From positions 434,001 through 498,000 of the forward strand of contig JAJQJQ010000029.1 of the NCBI GenBank assembly GCA_028622995.1: 64,000 bases of DNA, given 5' to 3'. Position numbers and translations under genes: made by a program. Positions 22,397-34,675 of this stretch are shown here, piece after piece. Under the pieces are notes generated by a model. The model had not been told where the DNA came from. It worked only from the letters and a program-made list of their open reading frames with translations, and did not search any database. This DNA is from Panagrolaimus kolymaensis. Taxonomy: Eukaryota; Nematoda; Chromadorea; Rhabditida; Panagrolaimidae. Positions within the stretch are counted from its first letter, which is position 1; each line of letters begins with the position of its first letter.

Positions 22397-23930
22397 ATGG
22401 CAGCTTTAAATAACGAAATTCTCAAAGATATTTTTTTTCAAATTGGAAAATTACCTCCACCTTCGTCTTTCAAATCCCGAGAGTAAGTCTAATATGAATT
22501 TGAGTACTTTTTTTATGTTTAAATTTTTCTATTTTTTAAAATATTATTTTCAGAAGGTTCAAACCAAATGATGAGGCTTTAATAAAATTTATTTTAAGTG
22601 GAAAACAACAATTAAAAACTGCATTGAATTTTTTTGCCAAAACTTCGGCTGCTTTGGTATCAGATAATTTTATTGAAGTTATAAATGTAAAACAATTAAT
22701 TTTAAAAAATTTTTTTGATTTTTTTTAAATAATTTTTTAGGACAAAGGTGAATCAATTGGATTTGGAAAAAAGATACTTTCAATAATTTGCATATCAAAT
22801 CTCTTTCAAAAAAATATAACAAAATTAGAAAGTCAAAAATTCCATCCAGATTTTCTTCCATTTTGGGATGCTGTAAAATTAAGTTAGTTTTATTATAATT
22901 TTTTTAAGGTTTTCGATTTAACTAAAAATTTATTAAAAAAATTACGCTTTGGCTGAAAGTTTAATTTTTTTACAGATATTAAAGAACTAATTTTGACTGA
23001 TGTATGGCTTAGCAAAACACAAAGTTTAGAAGCAATTCGAAGTTTAAAAAATATTGAAAAAGCTGTAGTTCAAATGGGAATTTATTCATTAACTGTAAAA
23101 ATCTGCTTTCTTTTTTTTGTTTGCCACAATATTTATTATTTTTAGATCCTCCAAGAAATTCCACTTCCATGCCGCGAGTTATTACTGAAAGTCATTCCAT
23201 TTGATCATATTGAGAATTCTGATTTTCATTCGTAAGTTTTTCTTCAAAAAGTATTTATCAAAAAAAAAATTTCCTTGCAGGACAAATTTGCCAACAGTTA
23301 AAAAATTAACTATTATTGGTCATTATGAAACTTATGGAATTCAAAATATGTCACTAAAAAAATTATTAAAAAAATTAAAAAGAGCTTTTCCAAATGTCCT
23401 AAATTTATGCTTAATTATTAATGAGGATAACATTGAAAATGAATCAGCTAAAGAAATCTGTGATCTCGTATTTACTCCACGAATCGACCCAGAACTTGAT
23501 CTCAAAATTATTTTTAATTTTATAACAAAGAAATCTAATTGGAAATGTGTAAGTTTTAATACATAAATGAAAACTGTTTTAGTAAATATAGAAAAGTTTG
23601 CTATTCTCGAAGCGAAAAAATTTAATAAATTTTTTTTATGTAAAAATTTTTCTTTTTAAAAAAAAAAATTAGAATTTAAAAAAATTTTAATTAGGAAACC
23701 TTTACTTTTAATTATTTAAATTTTAGTCATATTTTTATTCCACTTTAAAAATTCTTGCTGGAATTGAATTTCCTGATCCTTCAAATCATTCCAAATCTCA
23801 TTTAAAGATCTCAGATAAACGATTAATTGAAATCAACCTTTCCTCCCAAACTGAAGAAGAAAATAGCAATGACGACGATGACGAGGAAGATGACTTCGAG
23901 CCGCCACCAACAAAGCGAAAGCGGATTTAA
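22397..23930 (+). CDS. family B protein with LRR-like body and acidic tail
   Basis: Seven exons in consistent phase: 22397-22482, 22554-22686, 22741-22882, 22976-23094, 23146-23231, 23281-23548, 23727-23930, giving 345 residues. The N-terminus (MAALNNEILKDIFFQIGKLP) looks like the first helix of an F-box. The body has repeated short segments such as KELILTD, KAVVQMGIYS and KKLTIIG that read like degenerate leucine-rich repeats. The C-terminus is a run of Asp/Glu followed by a basic PPTKRKRI end, a possible nuclear signal. The gene at 48395-49853 is a paralogue: PLPCRELLL in one corresponds to PYSCRELKL in the other, each at the start of an exon. An F-box/LRR adaptor role is an inference from architecture. 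Confidence 0.75.
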
Positions 23931-24491
23931 AAAACGTTTTTTTATTTTCTTTAATTTTTTTTAAATCATCTGTTTTTAATAAATAAAAAAAATAAAATAA
24001 AAAATAATAAAATGTTAGTTTGTGTTTGATAAACAATTTGTCATCCGCCGTTTTTTTCTTGGATGTTTTTTTTATGTTTAAAAAGGGACATTTTTTTCTT
24101 TGATTTTTTTTTTGCGGGGGCAATTGTCGTCTATCGTCGCCTGCTTTTTTTTTTTTCTTCCCTTTTGCCTTTAGCAGCTGTTTCTTGCTTTGCCTTTGTT
24201 TCGTCGTCGAGTCTCTTGCTTGCTTGCTTGATCCTTTCAACCCTTTTTTACACGATATAACTAAGTTGAGCTGATAGCAACCAAGCAAGCCAAAGAGACA
24301 AGACGACACCCACAACTTTCGACCTTCCTTGGTTTTCAGCTTGCCATTATTTTTTTCATTTTTTTTCAAGCTTGAAACAAAAAATAACTTTTTGTCTTTC
24401 AACTTTCTTTCTTTTGTTAGCTAAAATTGATTTACTTTTTTTTGGATTTTTGGATATACTTTTTTGTTGTATTTAAATATATTGAAAAATT
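23931..24491. other. intergenic with imperfect inverted repeat
   Basis: Contains poly-T-rich DNA and an imperfect inverted repeat: GTCGTCGAGTCTCTTGCTTG at about 24202-24221 against CAAGCCAAAGAGACAAGACG near 24285-24305. The long minus-strand frame through 24402-23833 is a low-complexity shadow. Confidence 0.45.
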
Positions 24492-25443
24492 ATGGATTAC
24501 TCAGAAGTTTGTTTTAATTAATTTTGAGAGATAGTTATGGTAATAAAGGTGGTGTAATTGCAGATTAAATATAGAGTGAAAGATTCCAAATGGAATACTG
24601 GTCCATATGGTAATAAACCATATACAACTTTTAATAGCATTGTCACTGATAGGTTTGTTAGTTTTATTTTTCACCTCTTTTTTATTCCTTTTTCCATTAT
24701 TAAAAAAATGAATAAATTTTTGCTTTTTTACTGAAAAATTTCTCTTTAATTTTCTTCAGAATTCTTCAAAATTTTGCCTAGCCGCGAAAATTATTTTTTA
24801 TAACGAACCAAAATTTTTAAAGAGCTTTATCTGATTTTTTTTTATAGTTTTGATAGCGTTAAAAAGCTTGGAAATCATGCAAGCCATTGTAAATATGATG
24901 ATATGTATCGGCCATTTTTGGGTGAACTTCGTCGATCTTCAAGTTATTCTCAACTTGCTCCAACTAATGGAATGTCATGGATGTAAGCCAATTATTTCTG
25001 GTTTTAGCACTAAAAATAATTTATAAAAATTAATTTTTTTTAGTGATCGACACATAGTTGGTTCCGATCTTCGCCCATATAATTCTTACAAACCCAAACA
25101 GGGCGAATGGAGAGAAGCAAAAGAAAAATCTCGTCGTTCCGCCGAACGTCGACCACATTCAGCTATGCTCATTCCTGAATTTCCATCCATTCCATTGCCA
25201 CCTCAATATCGACGATGCTTTCAAATTCCAATAAGCACAACGAGACATGAAAATTATGCGAGATATTGGGGCGGTCGTGCACATGGTTTAGAATATTCTC
25301 AACCTATGCTCTATGATCACGCGGATAATTACACGATTGAAGAAGATCGTCGATATAATAAACTTCCTTGGGCGCCCACATTTTTGCCCACTCAACCTAC
25401 AGCTCGTCATGGTCGTCAAGTTATGCTTATACCTTATTCATAA
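24492..25443 (+). CDS. 212-aa Tyr/Arg-rich protein, unrecognised
   Basis: Four exons in phase: 24492-24506, 24564-24652, 24848-24982, 25044-25443. The first exon is only five codons (MDYSE) and is supported by a GTTTGT donor, an ATTGCAG acceptor and matching phase. The protein has no signal peptide or membrane span. It is rich in Arg, Tyr and Pro, with distinctive segments SWIDRHIVGSDLRPYN, EFPSIPLPPQYRRCF and YARYWGGRAHGLEYS. Low predicted order with Trp/Tyr anchors suggests a structural or cytoskeletal partner, but this is a guess. The final exon is clearly coding in appearance, and the short first exon is the least certain part. Confidence 0.7.
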
Positions 25444-26020
25444 TTCATAATAATAAAAAAACAAAACAAAAATTTTAAAAAATGATATAAATTGTATGTT
25501 TCTTTCTTTCTTCTTTCTTTAACTGCCTTTTTTGAAACTGAAGTTTGGGATATTTTGATGCATTTTTGGGAACTTAAAATTTTTAAATTTTTTTGGTTCG
25601 TCCGAGTTTTTATTTATTAATTCTTTTAATTATCATTTTTTAAAATGCATTTTTCAGTTTTTTTTTTGTGAAACTTTTTCTCTGAAAGATTCTGAGGATA
25701 TTTGAATATTTTTGTGTTTAAACCCAGAAGTTGCTGTTACTTTGATTTTTCTTGCTTTCGCAAAACTTTAGTAAAAAAGGCTTTTTTATCGAAAAAATTC
25801 CCTTTTTTAAAACGAAACCAACCACATTCAAAAATTATTTTCTGGGTTTTATTTCAAAAAAAAAATTTCAATTTTTTTTATTTGCCTAAAAAAATTTATT
25901 TGTTACCTTCCCAAGAAAATCCAAATAATCCTAACTACTTCAAGTTTTTTTGTAATATCTTTTTTTCCAATGCTTTCATTTTTTTTCTTTTTTATAAATA
26001 AACTTTTTCTTTATTTTTAT
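25444..26020. other. intergenic between convergent genes
   Basis: Shared 3' region of two convergent genes. It is T-rich and nothing coding is credible. Confidence 0.45.
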
Positions 26021-29000
26021 TTACCTAAAACACCCGCAAATTTCTTCTATAACAAATATATCTGGACATGAATCTATTTTTAATAAAGGTGAAGCATTAA
26101 GTTGTAAAAGTTTTAATATTGCGTTATATTGCATTCGAACCACCAAATTCCCGCCGACTGAAACATTATCTTTGGGAGTCAAATTCAGAGACACCTCAAA
26201 TTCAATTTCAAAAATATCTCGAACAATTTTTTTCATACTTTTTTCTAACATATTTCTCCATTCTTTTTGAAATCTTATTCCATATCTAGCTTGAGTGGAA
26301 ATGGTGAAAGCGGTTGTTTTTGATGATTGAATTTCATATGAATAATTTGAAATGCATAAAGAATTTGCCAAAATTGATTCGAAATAGGATTTTAGTTTTG
26401 GCTCAATTAAGGGCTAAAAAAATTAAATACCATATTTAAATTTAGAAATATAAAAATACTGATAGCCAAAGAAACAAAATTTTATTGTTTTTATACTGCA
26501 AGATTTTAATATAAAACTTGCGTTTTTTATTTTAAAAAAAGCAGCAAAATTGTTTTAATTAAAAGCTTTTTTGGATTTTAGATTTTTTAATATTCTTATG
26601 TTCAGAATCAATGGCTTCGAAAAGTAATTTTTTTCTTTTGTAAAATTTTTAAAACAAAACAGTTAAAAAGTTTTTTTAATTTTTTCTGACTCTGCAAGAA
26701 AATATTAAATTTATTTTAAAAAGATTTTTTTTTAAACAAAATGGAAAAGACGAAAAAAATGTTACAGAATGAGTTTCATGTCGGGAGTCTTTGAGTCAAA
26801 ATTTTATTTAAATAAAAAAACATACTGTAGCAAATTGAATCCTTTCATCTTCGACAGGTTCCATGCAACAACAAAAATTTTCTGGTATCATTGCATCCAC
26901 ACAAGTTCGATCTTTTGGAATTGTTTCAAATAAACTTATTCCATGCTTTTTTCTTTTTTCATTTTTTGTTCCAAGAGTTAAATCGAAAATATCTTCTAAA
27001 GTTTCATGGATATCAAAATTTGATGTTAATCTATTTTTATTTATTATGAGATTATTAAATTTTTCTGGGAATTCTTCTCGAAATTTTTGAGGCACGTGTA
27101 TTCCCATCATCGACATGCGTTCTTCTATTCGGCCTATATGAGTTTTTTGAATTGGACTCTTAAAACGAAAAAAAAAATTTTTATGGAATAATTAAAAACC
27201 TAAAAAGCTCACGATTCGTTGACCATGGTCGCCCATAATAAATAAAAAAGTATTTTCCATCACTCCCGCGACTTCCATTCTCCCCAAAGCATCGGAAACC
27301 GGAACATCAAAAAGTTCTAAATTATTTGAACTTGCATGAGTTAAACCCGTAATAAAATTAAATGAAAAATGGCAATGATTTGAAAATTTTATTGAAAATT
27401 GTTCCCATAAATTTAACCATTTTGGTAAAATGTTTTCACCGTTGTTGCAAGCTTTGGAAGCTTCAAGGTTTTGATATTGATATTCATAAAATGGTCTAAA
27501 ACCAACACAAAAAATCAAAAAAAGCAGTGAAAAAAAAATGATTGGCACGAACCGATAATAATAATCAGCGATGGGTTGATGAAAACCTTGGAAATCATAA
27601 TAATGGAAAAGGCCATAACCAGTTGTAGCAATTTCATCATTCCATAATGTTGCACAACCGGCTTCTAAAAATGACAAATTCAACACAAATTTTGGTAGAA
27701 ACAATAAAAAATTTGAATAAATATAATTCAAAAAAATATAAATTTTTTTCCCGAATTCACAAGGAAAAAGCTTAGAACAAAAAATAAAAATAATTTTTTT
27801 ATTGTTTAATAGATAATGATCCAAATGTTAGTGGAAAAAAAACTTACGTTTAGCTCTAGCAATAATGGAATCAGGATATTTTCCAAAATCTTTATCAAAT
27901 TTTTTAAAATCAAAATCTCCATCTTCTTCCACTAAATTTTCAAAGCCCCGTCCATTCTTGGCATAAACCATTCCCGATAAAACTCCTAATAAATTTATGG
28001 CACTATTGTCGCCGATCTAAAACTCGTATTCTGAAACAATATTTTTTCGCAAATTAAAAATTTACTTTTGTGTATCCGTGTAAAATTTGAAAATCTTTTT
28101 CTTTCATAAATTTCAAAGTTAAAGGCATGTGTCGAAAGAATTGATTCCTCGAAGATGAATCAATAATTAAAAGTGAAACACTATATTTATTTGGAACATT
28201 TACAATTGGTGGAGATAATCGAGGCTTATCCGAAATCCATGCAAATACATTGTGGTAAACTACAAAAAAAATTCGTTTTTAAATATTCCAAAAACAAAAG
28301 TTAAAGGACGACTGTACTTTCTGTATTTTTCAAATTGTTTCAAACGAACCGCGGTTCTGTCCCCAAGTGGTAAAGTGCTTTGAACATCGAAAAACCGTAA
28401 TGCTACCGTAATTTCTCACTTCCAAATTACTGTAGTATTACGGTTTTTCGATGTTCAAAGCACTTTACCACTTGGGGACAGAACCGCGGTTCGTTTGAAA
28501 CATTTTGAAAAAGACAGAAAGTACAGTCGTCCTTTAAGCAAACCTTCAATTTTCTTGGAAAAACATTTTATCACAAATTGATCTTTTTGAATAAATATTC
28601 GGCGACTAAGAGGTAGCTAAAAAATAAATAATTTACATAAAAAAGGGTTGAATAAAAAAAGTTTTACTAAAATTTTGATTTTAGAGTATCACCCCGAAAA
28701 TTCTTGTAAGATGTTAACACAAAAATAAGCCTTCTAAAATTTTAATCCATAAAACTAAAAAAATTGCGAAAACTTCATAAAAATTGAAAATTTTTTTTAG
28801 CTTATATCGCGAAAATATATTTTAAATTAGTTTCTATTCTAAAAGGTATTTTATTTAGGAAAATTATTAACCTTTTTAAAATTTCCAACAAAAGACACAT
28901 TCTTTTTGCTTGGTGCTAAAGCTCCAGAAATTTCACTGTAAAAACATTCAAAATTTGATATTCCTGAGCGATGTGGGCGACCAATAACAATTTCACCATT

Positions 29001-29848
29001 CCTTAATTGATTCACTAATGGAGGTTGTCTAATTTTTGCCCTGGAACAATCGATTTCTCGATAATGCCCAACATGTTTGGATAAATCTTTGTCATCTAAA
29101 AAATTTCCTTTGACTTTTTTCTTTTGTTTTTTATAAAAAATCTTTTTAAATTTTATTGAAAAAAATATTAACGAAAAAAGAATTGGAAAAACTTTCAATT
29201 TTATATTTTTTTTTGCAACTATAAAAGGCAGCTTTGGATTATCCATTTTCCCCGGCTGAAAACTTACTATGAATGATCAGGGGAAATCTACACTGATTCT
29301 CAAATGGATGAGATTTAGTATAATCTAAATTATAATATATTTTTGTTTCAGGTAAATCATCAATAAATATTATTGATTTATCTTTTTCAGCCGATTGTGA
29401 GTCGAATGTGTCTTGAAGGGATAATTCATTTTTTTCATCCAATGCTATTCCTTCTTTTGCAATGGATTCATTGAGATTATTAATAACATTAATATTATTA
29501 TTTTGAGAAGAGATGTTGTGTAAATTTAAATTTTCAAATGATAAAGATAATGGACATGGAGGTTGTTGAAGATCAAATGCTGAAGCTTGTAGAAATCGAT
29601 AAGCAATAAGAACAATGAGTTGAGAAGTTGCAAATGCACAAATTAGCTATAAAAAAAAGGAAGTTTATTGAATCTTGAAGGGAATATAAAAAATGGATTT
29701 TATATAAAAATTAAGAATTTTTAGTTTAAAAAAAGAAAAAAACATGCCCGAAAAAAAATTCTAATCAATATGTTTTTTTGCGGTCTCACAACTAAAATAT
29801 TAAATATAAACTTACAAAAAGCCATCGAACATAGTAATTTCGATTCAT
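26021..29848 (-). CDS. DUF229 family type II membrane protein, gene 2
   Basis: Ten exons, all phases consistent: 29848-29816, 29646-29268, 29218-28872, 28616-28544, 28259-28066, 28016-27848, 27664-27553, 27495-27213, 27158-26826, 26413-26021, giving 771 residues. It has a short cytosolic tip (MNRNYYVRWLF) and a signal anchor (LICAFATSQLIVLIAYRFLQ). The family blocks are SVSLLIIDSSSRNQFFRHMP near 303-322, GYGLFHYYDFQGF, and IMGDHGQRI near 522-530, matching gene 1 (IGIDSMSRSNMFRQMP, FSDHGQRIS). It is about 150 residues longer than gene 1, mainly because of a polar Asn/Asp/Glu-rich insert after the anchor. The junction at 29268/29218 is the least certain. The intron between exons 4 and 5 contains a TTAA-flanked foldback element. 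Confidence 0.87.
28301..28537. mobile_element. TTAA-flanked foldback (MITE-like) element
   Basis: 237 bases forming an almost perfect hairpin: arms of about 110 bases with a loop of about 9 bases (CTCACTTCC). Ends are TTAAAGGACGACTGTAC and its reverse complement. The terminal TTAA on each side fits target duplication by piggyBac-type elements and resembles the palindromic TTAA repeats known from C. elegans. A few mismatches lie near the outer ends. It is non-coding and sits entirely inside an intron of DUF229 gene 2. Confidence 0.88.
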
Positions 29849-31268
29849 TTTTTTGAAATAATTATTTTAAAATGTGGTTCAATAAATTTGTTTTATAATT
29901 ATTTTTTTCCATTACACTTTTTTCCCCCAATTTATAATATTTTGACACGTTTTATATGTATTTGCTACAGTTCAGTTCTGAAAAGAAGAATATGCTTTTC
30001 AATTCTCTCATTAGTCCAAAAAAGTTTAAAGCACACATAAAATTGTAGCCAAAAAAGCAAACATTAGAATCAAAAATGAAAAACAGTGTTAAAAATTAAT
30101 CAGTCAAGTCATTGGGTTTCCCTAACTGTTGACGTTCTTCTTTTTTATTGTATGTTAAAAACAACAAAAAATTCAATTCATTTCTATGCTTATCAAAAAA
30201 AATAATGAGTTTGACGCAATAAGAAAATTTTTGATTGGAGAAAAACAAAATTTTGATCTTGTTTACATTTAAAAGATCATCAGTGATTTCGAAGCGTTAT
30301 AATTTTTTTAACACCTTTTGAAAAATATGTTGTAAAACATAAATATTCTGCAGGAATTTATTTCAAAAAAAAAATAAAAATAAAGGGATAATTACCAAAA
30401 AAAAATTGCTTTTCTTTTGAATCGGAAACAAAAAAACGTAAGTAAAAAATCTTAAACGATACAGAAGAAAAAAAATTAACTAATAAAATGGAGAAGTATT
30501 TTTTTTTCGTCGAATAAAGTAATGTTTTCTTCGAAAAGTAAATAAAAAATAAATTTAAAAGTAGAGAGAGAAAAATATTTTAAATGAAGAGATATATCTG
30601 TAGAATGGATTAGCCTCATTATATCACTTTTTTCGAATTCTTTTTGTTGAACTAAAGTAATTTTAAAAATTTTACTTTTATTACTTTTTTTCGAGCGACT
30701 CATTATTAGCAGTGCAGTTGAAGAATAGATTTTTTTGATACCCTTTTTTTAGAAAGCTCCATTTTTTTCAAAAATAAATGTCTCGATCGATTTTTTTAAT
30801 TATGAAAAACGTGAAATAAAAAAACTTAAAAATTTTATGGTACGTTTTTTCCAAAAAAAAAATTAGGGTTTGTTAAAAATAAAAAATAAAATGGTTTAAA
30901 AGTTTATAAATGGTAAAATCGTAAATTTATGTATTAAAAATTGAAACAAAGAGAAGATGGGCTCAAAAAAAGAGGTAACATTTTTTTCATTTTTGGGCTC
31001 AAAAGCAACAAATCAATCAATCAAAAAAAATACTCGGATTTACCATTAATAATCTGGCGGAGGATTATCTTTGATTGATTAAATAAAAGTGAGAGAAAGA
31101 GAAAGTAAAAGAGTAGGCGATGGATGAGGTAAATGATTTTTTATCAACTTTGAAAAACATATTTATTTTTATGTTTGTTTTACATTTCAGTAGGGTTGAA
31201 ATTTGTGTGCAAATGCTTAGACTTTATGTAAAATTTTTAAATAAAAAAGTTTATTATTTAAAGCATTT
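29849..31268. other. intergenic, 1.4 kb
   Basis: AT-rich. A minus-strand frame at 30703-30476 starts with a basic, Ser/Lys-rich segment but ends in low-complexity sequence without clear splice support. Nothing else can be supported. Confidence 0.4.
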
Positions 31269-32315
31269 TCAAGAAAATGGCATAATTTCGGTGATATTCA
31301 TTACTTTCAAATTATTAATATTAACAGAAAAATGGTAAACATAATAAGAAAAAAAAAGAAAAAAGAAAAAATTAAGCACACCAAAAATTAGAAAAAAAGC
31401 GTATTTGATTTCGTTGAAAAACAAAATTAATTTAAATTGAATAATTGCTAAAATAATGATAAATAAGAAAAACTTAAGTATCAACCGAATATTTTCTTCA
31501 TATTTTTTAATATACGTTGTCTTTGATGAATCAAAACAATTTTTTCGTATATCCTGTTGCTGGCGGATAATGAGATTCTTTGATTCTTTGATGTTTGTTA
31601 AAATTTTGACGACTTTTTTCAGATGATGAGTTAAGGCAGTCAGGTTATAAAAAGTTAAGAGCTCGGATTCCATTTTGATTTCCTAAAAAAAATTATCGAG
31701 AGTAAATTACCAAATTACTAAAATCATCAGCACCCATCAAACCAAATTGTTGTAATCAAGGCTGGGATTTTTCAAAAATCTTTAGAAGTAAACTTAATGG
31801 TTGGTGGACATAGCAAATTTGGGACTACAAAATATGGAGGTGAGCATCGAAAAAAAATAATTAAGAGAAATTTTTAGAAGTATAACAAAAATCGATTCCC
31901 TCAGGTCAAAATATGAAGAAAGCTTATTTATAAACCGCGAAGGAAAAAAATAATATATACTTTTTATCGCCGAGTTTTCTCGGAAATAGGTTCATTAAAG
32001 TTGTAAATAATTTCAATGATCAAAAATAAGGAAGCTTACTTCATTTATTTTTATACAATCTCGATATAAATTTTTATATTCATTATATGAAAGTAATCCA
32101 CCACTTTTTTCACACGGTTCAACCATAATTTGAGCGATAGTTGAATTCATCGTATCATAGTTTTCTATTGAGCTCAAAACAATACAAATACACATAAACT
32201 GAATAAAGATCAATAACAAATTAATTATAAAGCATAATTTTTCAAGTTGGATTTTCAATTCCTGCTTTCGGTTGTTACAGTCGCAATGTCGGTGATTTGG
32301 TTTTTTAATAACCAT
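31269..32315 (-). CDS. three-span membrane protein, 229 aa, unrecognised
   Basis: Two exons, 32315-32040 and 31682-31269, joined in phase 0 by GTAAGC and TTTTTTAG signals. The N-terminus is polar with His and Cys (KKPNHRHCDCNNRKQ). Then come a first membrane span (FIINLLLIFIQFMCICIVL), an external-looking loop with Asn and Cys, a long helical charged segment, and two closely spaced Phe-rich spans near the C-terminus. The pattern is of a small nematode membrane protein; no family was recognised. The 357-base intron is longer than most here. Confidence 0.5.
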
Positions 32316-32963
32316 TTTATAGGAAATTTTTTGTTTAAAAATAATCAATAATCATACTTGGTAAATGAAAACAGTGCTGCAATTTTTTTTCCCTTCTAAC
32401 TAATGCAAAGGTGCTAAATGCCTTACAGATATGTCTTTTTGTAGATCTACGGCGCAGGGACAAAATCAAAAAAGTCTTAGCAGTGTTACAATAGAGTGGC
32501 CATCGATTAAGATTATTTTTTTCCATTAAAAGACAATCAGCAAACTCGGTTAATGGAATAAAATAAGCAACAGAAAAGCGGCTCACTCAAATCAATTAAA
32601 TCAAGCGCCATTTTCTCATAAAAACAATGTCAAAAGCCTTTTATTAATCAATAGCTTGTTTCTGATTTTTCCATATTTGTTCCAATATGATGGCAGTTTG
32701 CCGTAATAACAAATAAATTTTTCATTTATGGATATTAAAGCTAATTTTTATAAGGCCTTTTATATTTTTCTTGCATTAAATAAATAATACTTCTTTGTTA
32801 TTCATTAAAAAAAAGAAAAAGAAAAAAAGAATATTTATTTTTAAGGAAATTTGTAAACAACAGAAAAAAATTTGTTTGAAAAAAATGGCAATAAAAATAA
32901 GGAACAATAACAGAAAATAATAGAAATTTAAATAAAAGATTGATTTTTAGGGTTACATGTAAA
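32316..32963. other. intergenic; part of a duplicated segment
   Basis: The stretch from about 32650 to 32960 resembles 34370-34680 (for example ATTTATGGATATTAAA at about 32724 and 34433). So the tandem duplication of the F-box-like genes includes 3' flanking DNA. Confidence 0.55.
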
Positions 32964-34203
32964 TTATCGCTCAAGATGTCCAAAAAATATGATATTTGGT
33001 GACCATCTAAACCCCATCGAATACATGGCTGTCTTAAATTTTCGTACATACATTATATAATTTGCAGGAAAGCCGCCGTCAAAATCAAGAAAAAAGAATG
33101 CTTCTTTTTGATTCTAAAATGTTTTTAATTAGATAATATGTATATTGTCATATAATTTTAAAAAATCTACCTTCATCGCTTCAGAAAATATTTGGAAATC
33201 AAATTCTTTAGTAATTTTGCCAAGGGTAAATTTTTTTAAATTTTTAAAACTTGGACATTCAATGATTGTTTTAGCGGTTTCTGATGTAACTATTATAGGG
33301 CCATAATCATTCATGCTAAAAAATGATAAAGAAATGTGATTAGCATGTTTAATAGTATGTCACTCCAAAAAAAGGAGCATCGAAATAATTTAAAAAAATC
33401 ATGGCTCTAATTTTGATAATGAAATATGTAAGGAAAAAATAGCTGCATGTAACTCTTCCATTCGAAAGTCCAAAAGAAAAGCAGAAAAAGCATTCCATAA
33501 ATATGGATGGCATCTGGTTTAGACGGCCAGATTGGGAAGGAAAATGTATTTTTTTCAAGCCCGGGCTCAAAAATTTAAAACATGGGCTTTGAAAATCCGT
33601 GACCGAGCCATCCCTATCCATGAATTTAGTTCAAAAACACAAAACTTACAATGTGAAATCTTCAATATTTGGAAAGAGTTCAAAGATATTTTCAACTGGT
33701 ACATTTGTCATTCCATCAGAATATTTTATAAATCTGTTAGAAAAGCTAACACTTTTTAAAGTATTTATTTTTCCAGCAATAAAAATAAGATCTTTAAATG
33801 GAACATTTTCAGTGGAAGACATAATTTTCAAAAAATTGTTTCCAATTATTTTTTTAACCATTGGAATGAAAGAACTCCAGCAATCTATTGTTAACCCATT
33901 ATTAATCCAAAATTTGCATGGAAGTGAATGGATTTTTGGAAGTGAGAACTTTTCGTAATATTTGTTTACTTTAAATCAACAAGAAATCTCAAAGATTTCG
34001 AGATGATCAACAACAATGATTTGATTTTTGGCAAAGAAATATTTACAAGTTTTTACAAGTTTTGAATATCCATTTGTTGATTTAGGATTTTTAGTAATAT
34101 AAAAAATTATACTTTCTGGAAGTGAAAAATCTTGATAAGATTGGGAATTGAAAGTATATAATAGTGATGGCAAAGTCACTGGGCGAATATTTTCTATTTC
34201 CAT
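32964..34203 (-). pseudogene. F-box-like family copy 1, premature stop
   Basis: Exon 1 begins at ATG 34203 (MEIENIRPVTLPS...) and carries the family block FSLPESIIFYITKNPKS..YSKLVKTCKYFF. An in-frame TGA at 33978-33976 interrupts it at a position where two neighbouring copies have Trp (NYCWF, NNCWF), consistent with TGG to TGA. After the stop the frame continues intact: the rest of exon 1 to about 33647, an exon near 33313-33173, and a last exon ending at the TAA at 32964-32966. The first intron is about 330 bases instead of about 50-70, so it has gained about 280 bases of unrelated sequence. It is probably a recent pseudogene, though a shortened product of about 70 residues is possible. Confidence 0.75.
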
Positions 34204-34675
34204 GATTGAAGTTGATAGACAAGAAAAAAATAATGAGCTACGACAAATTTGTTGTGGCAATGAAAAAAATTGAACTGAAAGTTTAGTTAATTCCTGAGTA
34301 ATACTCTCATCAAGAAAATGTCAAGGATCTTTTTTACAAATTAATAACTCGTTTTTCTGGTTTTTTTATTTTCTCCAATGCGAAAGATTGCTGGCATGAC
34401 AGGCGCGTGTCCAAATAAGAAATAAATTTCTAATTTATGGATATTAAATCTAACTTTAATAAAATCAGATTTACTGTTGCATTAAATATTAAAAAAAATT
34501 TGTTAGTCATCACTGAAAAAAAGAAAGAATATAAATCTTTATTTTAAGTTTGTGAATAAAACAAAGGGGAAAAAATTTTGTTTCGAAAAAGTGACATTAA
34601 AATGAGAAAACGAGTAAATAAGAAGATAAGGAGAGACGATAAAGGTTAAGGCAATGCTGGTAATATCATGTTTTC
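34204..34675. other. intergenic between copies 1 and 2
   Basis: AT-rich spacer. The part from 34370 onward is a diverged duplicate of 32650-32960. Confidence 0.5.

Noticed and set aside
23833..24402. Long minus-strand open frame (189 codons)
   Set aside because: It is antisense to the last exon of the family B gene and runs through Lys-rich low-complexity sequence produced by poly-T. No ATG-linked splice structure supports it.
25702..26001. Plus-strand frame of 99 codons
   Set aside because: Almost entirely Phe, Lys and Asn from AT runs in a 3' intergenic region.
30476..30703. Minus-strand frame beginning MSRSKKSNKSK
   Set aside because: Starts plausibly but becomes low-complexity, with no clear donor, acceptor or family match.
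32335..32586. Minus-strand frame of 83 codons
   Set aside because: It begins at a GTG and overlaps the upstream region of the three-span membrane gene; no splice continuation or known motif.
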